In this document: piece after piece, positions 8,872-17,360 of the stretch
How the letters are laid out: every line of letters begins with the position of its first letter
How positions within the stretch are numbered: the first letter of the stretch is position 1
Notes under the pieces: model-generated
What the model was told of the DNA's origin: nothing
Database searches by the model: none
The model's input: only the letters and a program-made list of their open reading frames with translations
Program-made: the position numbers and the translations under genes
Source: Parahoeflea alexandrii
Lineage (GTDB): Bacteria; Pseudomonadota; Alphaproteobacteria; Rhizobiales; Rhizobiaceae
Direction: 5' to 3'
Assembly (NCBI RefSeq): GCF_024105735.1
Contig: NZ_JAAAML010000003.1
Span: 496,001-560,000, forward strand
Length of the DNA: 64,000 nt

Positions 8872-9783
8872 TCAACCCTTTCCGAGTTCTTCCAGCCGTG
8901 CCTGCAGCGACAGGAAATCCGCCCAGGCGAGCCGCTTTTGCGACGGGTTGCGCAGCAGGTAGGCCGGATGCAGGGTCGGCAGGGCAGGGGTCAGTCGGTC
9001 GCCGGTCTTGCAATCCATCCAGTTGCCGCGGACCGAGAGGATGCCCTTGTCGGTGTCGAGCAGGGACTTGTTGGCGATGTTGCCGAGCATCACCAGCACC
9101 TTCGGCTGCGCCAGAGCGATATGGCGTTCGATGAACGGCCGGCAGAGCTCGATCTCGTGGGCGGCGGGGGTGCGGTTGCCGGGCGGCCGCCAGGGGATCA
9201 TGTTGGTGATATAGGCGGTGTCGCGGCTCAATCCGATCGCCGCCAGCATGCGGTCGAGCAATTGCCCCGCGCGGCCGACAAACGGCGTTCCCTGAAGATC
9301 TTCCTCGCGGCCCGGCGCTTCGCCGATAAACATCACGTCCGCTTCCGGATTGCCATCTGCGAACACCAGCGTCTTGGCGCTGTGGCGCAGATTGCATCCG
9401 GTAAAGCCGTCCAGCGCCGCGCGCAGTTCGGCAATCGTGCCGGCACCGGCAGCCAGCGCCCGGGCGTCCTCGAACGCGGCTTCGCCGGGGATCGTCAGCT
9501 GCGACGCCTGCCGCGCCGGTGCGACCGCCGGCGGCCGAGTTCGGCGGCTGTCGCCAGGACCGGTCGCCGCCTGAGTGCCGGGGCCAGGTTTTTGGGCGTT
9601 TGAAATACCCGGGCCTGCGCCGGCTTGCGGCTGCGGGCGGTTGCGCGCCTTAAGGATCTGCTCCGACTGCTCGAACCTGTCGATGACCATGTCTTCGCTG
9701 AGTTCACTCACACCGCTTTCGGCGTAGAAATGCAAAAGCGCCGCAAGCGCATGCGGGTCCAGATCTGTGGCGGAAGCGTTCAT
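8872..9783 (-). CDS. Family-4-like uracil-DNA glycosylase lacking two Fe-S cysteines
   Basis: Base-excision repair enzyme of the UDG superfamily, 303 residues. Residues 1-100 are a low-complexity Pro/Gly/Ala-rich extension. The catalytic fold follows, with GEAPG at 154-158, FVGRAGQLLDRML at 168-180, and the second active-site motif HPAYLL at 272-277. Family 4 enzymes bind a 4Fe-4S cluster through CxxC plus two later cysteines. Here the first position is Phe127 (only Cys130 remains) and the third is Trp198 in IPWRPPGNR; Cys214 is kept. A cluster is therefore unlikely, which recalls the cluster-free UDG class described from Bradyrhizobium. A separate family-1 Ung lies at 54.2 kb. Confidence 0.88.
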   Translation of the reverse strand: MNASATDLDPHALAALLHFYAESGVSELSEDMVIDRFEQSEQILKARNRPQPQAGAGPGISNAQKPGPGTQAATGPGDSRRTRPPAVAPARQASQLTIPGEAAFEDARALAAGAGTIAELRAALDGFTGCNLRHSAKTLVFADGNPEADVMFIGEAPGREEDLQGTPFVGRAGQLLDRMLAAIGLSRDTAYITNMIPWRPPGNRTPAAHEIELCRPFIERHIALAQPKVLVMLGNIANKSLLDTDKGILSVRGNWMDCKTGDRLTPALPTLHPAYLLRNPSQKRLAWADFLSLQARLEELGKG

Positions 9784-9844
9784 GCCCGGGTTTTACCGCA
9801 AACCGGGGGGCGGTGAAAGCGGCATGAGCGCAGGCCCCCAAATG

Positions 9845-9877
9845 AAATCGCCCGGGACAGCGTGTCCCGGGCGATTT
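9845..9877 (-). terminator. Intrinsic terminator of the rpsF-rpsR-rplI operon
   Basis: Perfect 15-bp inverted repeat (9845-9859 against 9863-9877) with a 3-nt loop and a GC-rich core (CGCCCGGGACA), 27 bp past the rplI stop. The A-rich left flank gives a short T-run on the minus strand. Confidence 0.85.
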
Positions 9878-9903
9878 TGTAATGCGGTCGGATGACAGCG
9901 AAA

Positions 9904-10503
9904 TCAGGCGTTTTCTTCGCCTGCGCCGTCTTCATCGTCAAGGTAGTCCGGATCGTTGGCGGCAGCTTCTGCAGCTTCCGCGGCAGCTTCCTCGTCAACG
10001 CCGTAGATCGCGTCGGCCGACGACAGGTCTTCGCCCTTGAGCTGGCGCTCGGCTTCGTCAGCCGAACGGGCGACGTTGAAGGTGACTGTCACGTTGACTT
10101 CTGCATGCAGGGCAAGCGGCACGGTGTGCAGACCGATGGTCTTGACCGGGTTGTTCATGTCGACCTGGCTGCGGCCGATGGAGAAGCCGTTGTCGGCCAG
10201 AACCTGGATCACGTCGCGGGCAGCAACCGAACCGTAGAGCTGACCGGTTTCGCCGGCGGAACGAACCACCACGAAGGTCTTGCCGTCGAGCTTCTCGGCG
10301 ATCTGCTCGGCTTCCGACTTGCGCTCGAGGTTGCGGGCTTCAAGCACCGAACGCTCGGCTTCGAAACGGGCCTTGTTGGCGGCATTGGCGCGCAGCGCCT
10401 TGCCCTGGGGCAGCAGGAAGTTGCGGGCGTAGCCGTCGCGAACCTTTACGGTTTCGCCCATCTGGCCGAGCTTGGTGATGCGTTCAAGAAGGATGACGTC
10501 CAT
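9904..10503 (-). CDS. rplI: 50S ribosomal protein bL9
   Basis: Large-subunit ribosomal protein, 199 residues. The N-terminal bL9 domain ([16 protein letters not shown], then [13 protein letters not shown]) is followed by the connecting helix and the C-terminal domain with [13 protein letters not shown]. The last 35 residues form an acidic Ala/Glu/Asp tail seen in alphaproteobacterial bL9. ATG 10503 is preceded by GAAAGGAC. It is the last gene of the rpsF-rpsR-DUF2232-rplI unit and is followed by a strong terminator. Confidence 0.97.
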   Translation of the reverse strand: MDVILLERITKLGQMGETVKVRDGYARNFLLPQGKALRANAANKARFEAERSVLEARNLERKSEAEQIAEKLDGKTFVVVRSAGETGQLYGSVAARDVIQVLADNGFSIGRSQVDMNNPVKTIGLHTVPLALHAEVNVTVTFNVARSADEAERQLKGEDLSSADAIYGVDEEAAAEAAEAAANDPDYLDDEDGAGEENA

Positions 10504-10526
10504 TGTAGTGTCCTTTCGGGGAGTTG

Positions 10527-11486
10527 TCAGGGTTTTGAGTTGGGACCGGGGCCGGTCGCCGTGAGAGTGCGGGCCGTGTCGAACAGCCCGAGGAACAGGA
10601 AAAATGCGAGCGGCACCGTAAAGATGATCGTCGCGAGATAGGCCGCCCACAGCAGCAGCCCGCGCGCCGGCTTGCCGCGGGTGCGGTGATGGGCGATGGC
10701 AAAGCCGGCGATGATGAAGCCAGCTCCGAAAGCGCCGCAGATGGTCCAGCCGATCAGGCCGATGCCGCCATCGACGAAGCTCATCGCGCCGCCCGCTGCA
10801 AGGGCAATCGCACTGGTGCGCGGCATTCTCAGCTGTGAAGGGATGTCATCCTTGGGGCGTTTCGACCGGCCCGACATGCGTACGATGGCCGAGGCGACAT
10901 ACCAGCCTGCAAGCAGGATCGTGACCCACATCGCAGCCTGGATCGCTGGCAGCGCATAGAGGAAGAACTGCTTCATTTCGGCAATGCCCTCGGGGCTTGG
11001 CGAATAGGCAGCGTTGCTTTCCTGGATGGTGGCAACAAAGATCTCGACCAACTGGCCGACGAATTCGGTGCCGTAGCCCATGGCAACGCCGACGGCGATG
11101 AGGCCGATGCACACGCAAAGGGCAATGCGCACGAAGATTTCGGGCAGCGGATACCAGATGACGGCGCCTTCAGGCCCGCCGATTTCCTCGGCTGGACGCG
11201 CCAGGTTCGAAAGATGCGCAATCCATGCAGCGGGCGCCAGCGTGGTAACGGCGGAGACGAGCGCGGCTTGCGGCGTGGTGGCAATGCCGATCACGGCCAT
11301 AGCGCTCAAAACCGCGACGATCGAGGCGAGATTGGACCAGCCGAGACCGGCGATCAGCACCGGCAGCGCTGCCGCGGCAAACAGAATGAAGGAGAGGCTG
11401 GAAGGCGAGCCGGCGCTGACAAGCAGAAACGCGGCGGAAACGCCGGCGAGCAGGCCCACGAGGAGCGATGTGCTTTGCTGTGTCAT
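10527..11486 (-). CDS. DUF2232 membrane protein
   Basis: Hydrophobic protein of 319 residues with about eight predicted membrane segments. It sits between rpsR and rplI, the usual position of the DUF2232 gene in Rhizobiales, and the polytopic pattern fits that family. Distantly related DUF2232 proteins in Firmicutes are ECF-transporter-like, but no function is established here. ATG 11486 has AGGACAG upstream. Assignment rests on position and general topology more than on a motif. Confidence 0.8.
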   Translation of the reverse strand: MTQQSTSLLVGLLAGVSAAFLLVSAGSPSSLSFILFAAAALPVLIAGLGWSNLASIVAVLSAMAVIGIATTPQAALVSAVTTLAPAAWIAHLSNLARPAEEIGGPEGAVIWYPLPEIFVRIALCVCIGLIAVGVAMGYGTEFVGQLVEIFVATIQESNAAYSPSPEGIAEMKQFFLYALPAIQAAMWVTILLAGWYVASAIVRMSGRSKRPKDDIPSQLRMPRTSAIALAAGGAMSFVDGGIGLIGWTICGAFGAGFIIAGFAIAHHRTRGKPARGLLLWAAYLATIIFTVPLAFFLFLGLFDTARTLTATGPGPNSKP

Positions 11487-11578
11487 CTTTCGCTGTCCTG
11501 CTTCAAGCAGTTAGAGGCATGCTGCCCCAACCCGGGATTTGGCGGCCCAGACCCCGCGCCCGTCGCGGGATGGGAAAT

Positions 11579-11604
11579 GGATCCGGCGCGAAAACGCCGG
11601 ATCC
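11579..11604 (-). terminator. Hairpin between rpsR and the DUF2232 gene
   Basis: 10-bp inverted repeat (11579-11588 against 11595-11604, arm GGATCCGGCG) with loop CGAAAA, 10 bp past the rpsR stop. The minus strand has only ATTTCC after the stem, so it is probably an attenuating or processing hairpin that lowers expression of the downstream genes. Confidence 0.55.
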
Positions 11605-11613
11605 GCTGTCATA

Positions 11614-11862
11614 CTACTTCAGCACGTAAGGCAGAAGGCCGAGGAAACGCGCGCGCTTGATCGCCTTGGCGAGTTCGCGCTGCTTCTTCTGGCTCACAGC
11701 CGTGATGCGCGAAGGAACGATCTTGCCGCGCTCGGAAATGTAGCGCTGCAGCAGGCGAACGTCCTTGTAATCGATCTTCGGCGCATTCGCACCCGAGAAC
11801 GGGCAGGTCTTGCGGCGGCGATGGAACGGACGGCGCGTCGGGATCTGATTGATATCAACCAT
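11614..11862 (-). CDS. rpsR: 30S ribosomal protein bS18
   Basis: Small-subunit protein of 82 residues that binds 16S rRNA as a heterodimer with bS6. The conserved core [20 protein letters not shown] and the basic C-terminal [12 protein letters not shown] are intact. ATG 11862 has AGGAG about 9 nt upstream. The gene follows rpsF by 11 bp and is clearly co-transcribed with it. Confidence 0.98.
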   Translation of the reverse strand: MVDINQIPTRRPFHRRRKTCPFSGANAPKIDYKDVRLLQRYISERGKIVPSRITAVSQKKQRELAKAIKRARFLGLLPYVLK

Positions 11863-11873
11863 GTTCTAAACTC

Positions 11874-12302
11874 CTATTCGCGGTCTTCGCGCGGACGGCG
11901 CGGGCCACGGTCGCCGCGGTCGCCACGATCACCGCGGTCGCCACGGTCACGATCGCCACCACGCGGACGGTCATCACGGTCGCGCTTCTGAAGCATGGCC
12001 GACGGGCCTTCTTCATGGGCTTCAACCGAGACGGTCATGAAGCGAAGAATGTCTTCGTTGAAGCGCATCTGGCGCTCCATTTCCTTCACGGCAGGTGCCG
12101 GAGCATCAATGTCCATCAGCGCGTAATGCGCCTTGCGGTTCTTGTTGATGCGGTAGGTGAGGGACTTCAGGCCCCAGTGCTCAATGCGCCCGACTTTGCC
12201 GCCATTAGCTTCGATCACGCCCTTGTACTGTTCTACGAGGGCTTCGACCTGCTGGCTGGAGACATCCTGCCGGGCAAGGAATACATGTTCATAAAGAGCC
12301 AT
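11874..12302 (-). CDS. rpsF: 30S ribosomal protein bS6 with RGD-repeat tail
   Basis: Small-subunit protein that pairs with bS18. Residues 1-95 are the bS6 fold ([29 protein letters not shown]). Residues about 105-142 are a highly charged tail built from repeated Asp-Arg-Gly triplets, encoded by a 9-nt-periodic repeat. Total length is 142, longer than the about 135 residues of the E. coli protein. AAAGGCAAG precedes ATG 12302. It is first in the operon and has a leader of about 200 nt. Confidence 0.97.
   Translation of the reverse strand: MALYEHVFLARQDVSSQQVEALVEQYKGVIEANGGKVGRIEHWGLKSLTYRINKNRKAHYALMDIDAPAPAVKEMERQMRFNEDILRFMTVSVEAHEEGPSAMLQKRDRDDRPRGGDRDRGDRGDRGDRGDRGPRRPREDRE
11906..11958. 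repeat. 9-nt-periodic repeat in the 3' end of rpsF
   Basis: Imperfect tandem units of the form CGGTCGCCA, in frame with rpsF, encode consecutive Asp-Arg-Gly triplets. The repeat is protein-coding and length variation would not shift the frame. Confidence 0.75.
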
Positions 12303-12515
12303 GATTGACTTGCCTTTCTTGCTTTAACATCACCCGGATCCGGCGCTAAGCCCCAGCGACTTGTCCTGGCGGCGTTAAGCCGGGCAAGAAAGACGTAGGT
12401 CGAGACGGTCGTGAGCGGAGACACGGGAGGCCGGAGCGCTGTTGCCCCTAGGATCCTTTCGGATCGCACCCTCCGTTCAGCCACCAGCCAGATGACCGGG
12501 TGTCGAACAGCCGCG

Positions 12516-12543
12516 CTTATACGCGGTTTTCAACGCATTGCAA
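12516..12543 (-). promoter_or_regulatory. Candidate promoter of the rpsF operon
   Basis: On the minus strand, TTGCAA (12538-12543) and TATAAG (12516-12521) are separated by 16 nt. Transcription would start near 12508, leaving a leader of about 200 nt before rpsF. The leader contains a small GATCC-GAAA-GGATC hairpin around 12451-12464. Confidence 0.5.
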
Positions 12544-12848
12544 GGTCAAAACCACATGCTGTTGAAGGGTTGCGGGCGGCGAGGAGTTTCGCCGGACACC
12601 CGCAGGCCAATCCGGTCCCGCGCAGCCCACCTTTCAGAGGGATTCCCCGCCCGCCTCGTGACAGCTCCTCATTGACCGTTTCGGGCCTGCTCGAGGGGCA
12701 GCGGGTCCGCCGGCGATCAATAAATCATGGAAAGTTATAAATTAGAAAAATTGTAACTATCTATTTAACCCGGGCTTAGATCGCGGCTGCTAGATCTTGC
12801 ACATCAAAACTTGCAGCCGCTATGGCCGGCCTAAGGAAAGGTTATGCA
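12544..12848. other. Intergenic region upstream of the pterin-fold protein gene
   Basis: 305 bp. The first 170 bp are GC-rich with nothing recognisable. From about 12718 to 12775 it is strongly A/T-rich, suitable for a plus-strand promoter, though no clean -35/-10 pair is visible. An 8-bp inverted repeat lies just before the gene. Confidence 0.5.
12783..12820. promoter_or_regulatory. Inverted repeat in the leader of the pterin-fold/GGDEF-EAL operon
   Basis: GCGGCTGC (12783-12790) and GCAGCCGC (12813-12820) are perfectly complementary across 22 nt, ending 12 nt before the AAGGAAAGG ribosome site. It could be an operator or an RNA stem that affects translation. Confidence 0.4.
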
Positions 12849-13337
12849 ATGATCAAGACAATCCGCTCAATCCTTTTTGCATGCGCCGCCCTGCTTGCCG
12901 CCGGCGCCCTGCCGGCCGCAGCTGGAAACGTTATCCTCACCATCGAGGGCGACATCGCCGGCGGCGCGCCCGTCGACATGACCCTCGAGGACATCGAGGC
13001 GCTGGGAGCGGCGACCATCGTCACGAAAACACCGTGGCATGAGAACGCGGTCACTTTCGAAGGGGTACCCCTATCGGCGCTGCTTGAGAAGGCCGGGGCA
13101 ACAGGAACCATTCTCTCGGTTCTCGCGCTCAACAATTACCGCTCGGAAATGCCGGTTTCCGACATCTCCGAGCACGGCGTCATTCTCGCCTACAAGCAGG
13201 ATGGGGCCTACATGCCGGTGAGCGACAAGGGACCGCTGTTCATCGTCTACCCGTTTGACGCTGATCCCGCTCTCAAAGACGAGGTCTACTACGCCCGTTC
13301 TGCCTGGCAGGTGCGGTCCATCACGGTCGAAGACTGA
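12849..13337 (+). CDS. Periplasmic protein with a sulfite-oxidase-type pterin-binding fold
   Basis: 162 residues. MIKTIRSILFACAALLAAG is a signal peptide with a cleavage site near AAAG. The mature domain (VILTIEGDI, VTFEGVPLSALLEKAG, VLALNNYRSEMPVSDI, PLFIVYPFDAD, SAWQVRSITV) matches the small oxidoreductase molybdopterin-binding (SUOX-like) domain. The mature part has no cysteine, so the usual Mo-ligating Cys is absent and it is probably a binding or sensory module rather than an enzyme. ATG 12849 has AAGGAAAGG 7 nt upstream. The GGDEF-EAL gene starts 24 bp downstream, so the two are co-transcribed and probably form a signal pair. Confidence 0.8.
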   Translation: MIKTIRSILFACAALLAAGALPAAAGNVILTIEGDIAGGAPVDMTLEDIEALGAATIVTKTPWHENAVTFEGVPLSALLEKAGATGTILSVLALNNYRSEMPVSDISEHGVILAYKQDGAYMPVSDKGPLFIVYPFDADPALKDEVYYARSAWQVRSITVED

Positions 13338-13361
13338 TAGATCCGTCGGGAGACAAGTAGC

Positions 13362-15362
13362 ATGGCGCGACTGTCCAAAAACATCTTCAACCTGCTGGCA
13401 GTCGCGCTCGCCATCGCCTTCCTTGCGATCTATGTCGTCCACTCCAATGTGGTCAGCGACACCGACAACGCTCTCGACCGGTCCTCGCGCTATGACGTGG
13501 CCTGGGTCGGGGCCGCCGGTCGCCTTGAATCGCTCCATCTGCAGAATGCGCTTTCCAACTTCATAATATCGTCAGACAGCGCGGACGCCTCGCAAGTCGT
13601 CCTGTTCGCCGACATATTGACCAGCCGCTTCAAGGTCTTCGAGGCCCCTGCTTTCCAGTCATTTCTTGACCGCAAGGAGCGGCGGCGGCCGCTTCTCGAA
13701 AAGGCACGGGGCCGCTTCGCCGCCATTGTGACCGACCTGAAATCGATCGAGACGCTGCCGACCGCAGCACGCGAAAACCTCAAGCTGGAACTTGAGAAGG
13801 TCAATGCGGCGGTCGACCGGATCGGAGCGGAGGCACAGATGGACTCGGTCAATGAAGTGGCCGAAATCCGCAAGGAACTGAAAAAGAAGCAGTATCTGCA
13901 AAAATGGATCGCAACCGGCCTGTTCGGCTCCATCGCCCTGCTGCTTGTCATCGCCGCCGTCCAGAACCGCTACCTGCGTGTGGCCAACCGCAAGGCGGTG
14001 CGGAACGCGGACGAGTTTTCCTATCTTGCCCATCACGACAACCTGACCGGTCTGCCCAACCGGATGGCCTTCAACAAGGCGTTTTCAGCATCCGTCGCCC
14101 GATTCAAGGATGGTGTCAGTGACGGCCTGGCAGTTCTGGCCTTCGATCTCGATGGCTTCAAGGCCGTCAACGACCGGCTTGGCCACGCTACCGGCGACGC
14201 GCTGCTCCGGCAGGTTGCCGACCGCATGTCCCACACCTGTTCCGGTTTTCCCAACGCGATCCTGTCAGCCCGCATCGGCGGTGACGAGTTTGTCGCGATG
14301 CTGGATACTGCCCTGGGCGAGGAAGCGGTTCTCCGGCAGGCCGAGCAACTGCGTGCGGTCTTGTCTGCCCACTACATGATTGATGGCGCTGCAGTGATTG
14401 TCGGTGCATCGGTCGGTGTGGCCATCAGCAAGCCGGATCGCGATCCCGCCAGCCTCCTCATCGATGCCGACATTGCCCTGTCCCAGGCAAAGAGCTCCGG
14501 CAAGGACCGGGCGCTGTTGTTCGATCCTGCCATGCATGACCTGTTCCTCAGGCGGGCGCTGATCCAGGCAGAGCTTGCCTGCGCCATCGACAACGACCAG
14601 ATCACGCCCCATTACCAGATCAAGGTCGACGTCCGCACAGGGCGCGTGACCGGTGCCGAAGTGCTGGCGCGCTGGACCCATCCGACCCTCGGCCCGATAT
14701 CGCCGGGCGAATTCACCAAGATCGCCGAACAGTCCGGCCTGATCGTGCCGCTCGGACGCAAGATTCTTGAGAAGGCTTGCCGCGATGCGCTTCATTTTCC
14801 CGCCGGCATGGGCATTGCTGTCAATCTCTCTGTGGTTCAGTTCGTTCGCGGCGACCTGGTTCAGACCGTTCGGGACGTGCTGGCGGACACAGGCTTCCCG
14901 GCCGATCGGCTGACCCTTGAAGTCACCGAATCGCTGATGATCACGGAGGAGGGCCGCGCAGTCGAGATCCTGTCGCAGTTCCGGAAGATGGGCATCGCCA
15001 TCGCGCTTGATGATTTCGGTACCGGTTATTCCGCGCTGAGCTATCTGCGGCAGTTCGAGTGGGACGAGTTGAAGATCGACCGCTCCTTCGTCATGGAAAT
15101 CGAGGAAGACAGCCGGGCCGGATCGATCGTTGGATCGATCGTTTCCATGGCGCATCAGCTGGGCATCAAGGTGACTGCGGAAGGCGCGGAAACCTGCGGC
15201 CAGGTCACGATGTTGCGGAAGGCCGGTTGCGACACCATCCAGGGCTACCATTTCGGCAGGCCTGTGCCGTTCTCGGATTTTCCAGCCGCCATGCTGCAGG
15301 CCGTCGCCGCGAGCGCGAAGCTCAAGGTAATGGAAGACGCCGCCGACTCCGCGGTGGCTTGA
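13362..15362 (+). CDS. Membrane-bound GGDEF-EAL cyclic-di-GMP enzyme
   Basis: 666 residues. A membrane segment (about 9-28) is followed by a helical periplasmic domain of roughly 150 residues and a second membrane segment (about 183-203). The GGDEF domain has an intact GGDEF at 306-310 but no RxxD inhibitory site five residues before it. The EAL domain has EVL at 433-435 and keeps the key motifs VNLS, DDFGTGYS, LKIDRSFV and QGYHFGRP, so both cyclase and phosphodiesterase activity are possible. It is the second gene of an operon with the periplasmic pterin-fold protein, whose product could touch its periplasmic domain. Confidence 0.93.
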   Translation: MARLSKNIFNLLAVALAIAFLAIYVVHSNVVSDTDNALDRSSRYDVAWVGAAGRLESLHLQNALSNFIISSDSADASQVVLFADILTSRFKVFEAPAFQSFLDRKERRRPLLEKARGRFAAIVTDLKSIETLPTAARENLKLELEKVNAAVDRIGAEAQMDSVNEVAEIRKELKKKQYLQKWIATGLFGSIALLLVIAAVQNRYLRVANRKAVRNADEFSYLAHHDNLTGLPNRMAFNKAFSASVARFKDGVSDGLAVLAFDLDGFKAVNDRLGHATGDALLRQVADRMSHTCSGFPNAILSARIGGDEFVAMLDTALGEEAVLRQAEQLRAVLSAHYMIDGAAVIVGASVGVAISKPDRDPASLLIDADIALSQAKSSGKDRALLFDPAMHDLFLRRALIQAELACAIDNDQITPHYQIKVDVRTGRVTGAEVLARWTHPTLGPISPGEFTKIAEQSGLIVPLGRKILEKACRDALHFPAGMGIAVNLSVVQFVRGDLVQTVRDVLADTGFPADRLTLEVTESLMITEEGRAVEILSQFRKMGIAIALDDFGTGYSALSYLRQFEWDELKIDRSFVMEIEEDSRAGSIVGSIVSMAHQLGIKVTAEGAETCGQVTMLRKAGCDTIQGYHFGRPVPFSDFPAAMLQAVAASAKLKVMEDAADSAVA

Positions 15363-15481
15363 ACCGGACGCAAGACAACGGCGCGCAGGAGCGGTCGGTC
15401 GGGCCATGATTCCGGCACGTGTCTGTTGACGTCAGGCAAGGCGTACCCCACTTGTTCGGCTCACAACGACCGGAGACGGAC

Positions 15482-16168
15482 ATGACCACCCCAACTGCCA
15501 TCAGAACCGATTTCACCCGCACCGAAATCGTCGACACCGCGGCCATGGACTGGATCGCCTCACCCTCGGGCGGGGTTGACCGCAAGCCGCTCGATCGCAT
15601 CGGCGGCGAAGTGGCGCGGGCGACAAGTCTGGTGCGCTATGCGCCGGGCTCGGATTTCCCCAGCCACACCCACAATGGCGGTGAGGAATTCCTCGTTGTT
15701 GAAGGCATTTTCTCGGACCAGCATGGCGATTACGGTCCCGGCACCTATGTCCGCAACCCGGTCGGCACCAGTCATGCGCCGGGCAGCCGCGATGGCTGCA
15801 CCATTCTGGTCAAGCTCTGGCAATTCGAGGAAGGCGATACCGCTCCGGTGGTGATCGACACCGCATCGGCGGAATGGCAGGCGGTCGGACAGGGCATCGA
15901 GCGGCTGCACCTGCACCGTTACAAGTCTGAAAAGGTGGCGATGCTGCGCTTTTCCGATGGCGGCAGCCTGCGCCTTCCGGAGGAAAGCGGCGGCGTCGAA
16001 CTCTACCTGCTTGACGGCCGGCTGCAGGTCGAAGGGCAAAGTCTGTCGAAAGGCGGCTGGGCCCGGCTTCCGGCAGGGATGGCGGTCACGCTGTCGGCGC
16101 CCGGCACAGCCACCCTCTACATCAAGACCGGGCACCTCGACAGACCGGTAACAGGTCCCGATGCCTGA
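15482..16168 (+). CDS. ChrR-like cupin protein
   Basis: 228 residues with two cupin-like halves. The first holds the metal-site pattern HTHNGGEEFLVVEG near residue 60, with a later His in GTSHAPG. The second (about 130-220) looks like a degenerate cupin. This matches the C-terminal cupin of ChrR anti-sigma factors, but the N-terminal zinc-binding anti-sigma domain is missing and no ECF sigma gene is adjacent. ATG 15482 has GGAGA 5 nt upstream. It may act in oxidative stress, as ChrR proteins do, but this is inference. Confidence 0.8.
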   Translation: MTTPTAIRTDFTRTEIVDTAAMDWIASPSGGVDRKPLDRIGGEVARATSLVRYAPGSDFPSHTHNGGEEFLVVEGIFSDQHGDYGPGTYVRNPVGTSHAPGSRDGCTILVKLWQFEEGDTAPVVIDTASAEWQAVGQGIERLHLHRYKSEKVAMLRFSDGGSLRLPEESGGVELYLLDGRLQVEGQSLSKGGWARLPAGMAVTLSAPGTATLYIKTGHLDRPVTGPDA

Positions 16169-16202
16169 CCCGGGCCGGTCTGGATGTCACCGTCTGGCAT
16201 CC

Positions 16203-17288
16203 TCAAACGGAGCCCGGCTGCCAGTGGCGATGGATGAAATCATTGACCTCGCCAAAGGACTGCGCCGCTGCCTCCGAAGACAGCCGCTCCAAATGATGGC
16301 GCGGTGAATCCCAGTAGTTGATCCGGACTTCGCATCCGTGCTTCTGGCCGTTTTCCGCCATCCGGATTGCGTCGTCGAAATGCAGGTCATTCTCGCTGGT
16401 GTGGATCAGGATCGGCGGCCATCCGGACTGATCGGCAAATACCGGCGAGGCAAGCGGCGATGTGACCGGCTCATCCTGCAGGTAAAGCCGTGCGCAGAAC
16501 GCCGCGGTCTCCATCCTGAATGGAGACTGCGAGGACATCGAGCGGGTGATATAGGACCAGCCGCTCAGGCTGAGATCGCACCAGGGCGAAAACAGCACAA
16601 TGCCGGCCGGCAGATCAATGCCGTCTTCGGCAAGCATTTGCAGGGCACCCAGGATGATCGAGGCGCCTGCCGTGTCAGCCGCGAGAAACACGTTCTCCGC
16701 CCGGTGACCGTTTTCGAGAAGGTCCAGATAGCGGGCGGCGAAATCCAGTGGCGCTGCCGGAAACGGATGCTCCGGCGCAAGCCTGTGCGACACCATCAGG
16801 ATCTCGCAATTGACGGCTTCGGAGAGCCGCTGGACCATAGTCTTCTGCTTTCGTGATGGCGGCATGATGAAGCCGCCCCCCGCGACGTAGAGAATGACGG
16901 GCCGATTGCTCGATGATTGCCTCAGATGAGCGGCATGATCCTTCGGCTGGTCAGCCTGATTGCCGCCGCGCGCTGTCATTCCGCGCGGCATGAAGCTTGG
17001 CAGGGTCTCGAGCGCGCCACTTTCATAGCCGCCACGCATCTCGGCGATATGCAGTTCCGCTGCCTCAAGGCTGCCAGCCTGCCTGAGCGCGAATTTCAGT
17101 CTCGATATCAGAACTCTTTCGATCACCCGGTTTTCGACACGGGCCATGACCTGTTCCAGGCCACGCCGCAGCGGGCCGGTCTCGATGCTGAAACGGCGGG
17201 CAAGGTCGGATGCTTCCAGCATTGCCAGTCTTGGACCGGTAAGGCTGTTCAGTATATCGGCATTGGCTGTCATCTGTGTTTGTGACAT
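16203..17288 (-). CDS. Alpha/beta hydrolase of the HSL family with altered active site
   Basis: 361 residues. Residues about 130-335 follow the hormone-sensitive-lipase (alpha/beta hydrolase 3) pattern: oxyanion region VAGGGF at 135-140, SHRLAPEHPFPAA, nucleophile elbow, Asp301 in SENDLHFDD, and His331/332. Two deviations are plain: the elbow, normally GDSAG, reads ADTAG with Thr206 in place of Ser, and the HGGG motif reads AGGG. It may be inactive or use Thr. The first 120 residues have no known domain. It is divergent from the LuxR-type regulator, which is a natural candidate for its control. Confidence 0.82.
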   Translation of the reverse strand: MSQTQMTANADILNSLTGPRLAMLEASDLARRFSIETGPLRRGLEQVMARVENRVIERVLISRLKFALRQAGSLEAAELHIAEMRGGYESGALETLPSFMPRGMTARGGNQADQPKDHAAHLRQSSSNRPVILYVAGGGFIMPPSRKQKTMVQRLSEAVNCEILMVSHRLAPEHPFPAAPLDFAARYLDLLENGHRAENVFLAADTAGASIILGALQMLAEDGIDLPAGIVLFSPWCDLSLSGWSYITRSMSSQSPFRMETAAFCARLYLQDEPVTSPLASPVFADQSGWPPILIHTSENDLHFDDAIRMAENGQKHGCEVRINYWDSPRHHLERLSSEAAAQSFGEVNDFIHRHWQPGSV

Positions 17289-17360
17289 TCTGTCGACCGT
17301 ATCATGTCCGGTGGATCAATGCGCCTGCGAACTGTTTCGAGTACCCTAGTTAGTGCGGGT

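Noticed and set aside
11906-11958. Repeat in rpsF as a CRISPR or regulatory array
   Set aside because: Units are 9 nt without spacers, in frame, and encode a charged protein tail.
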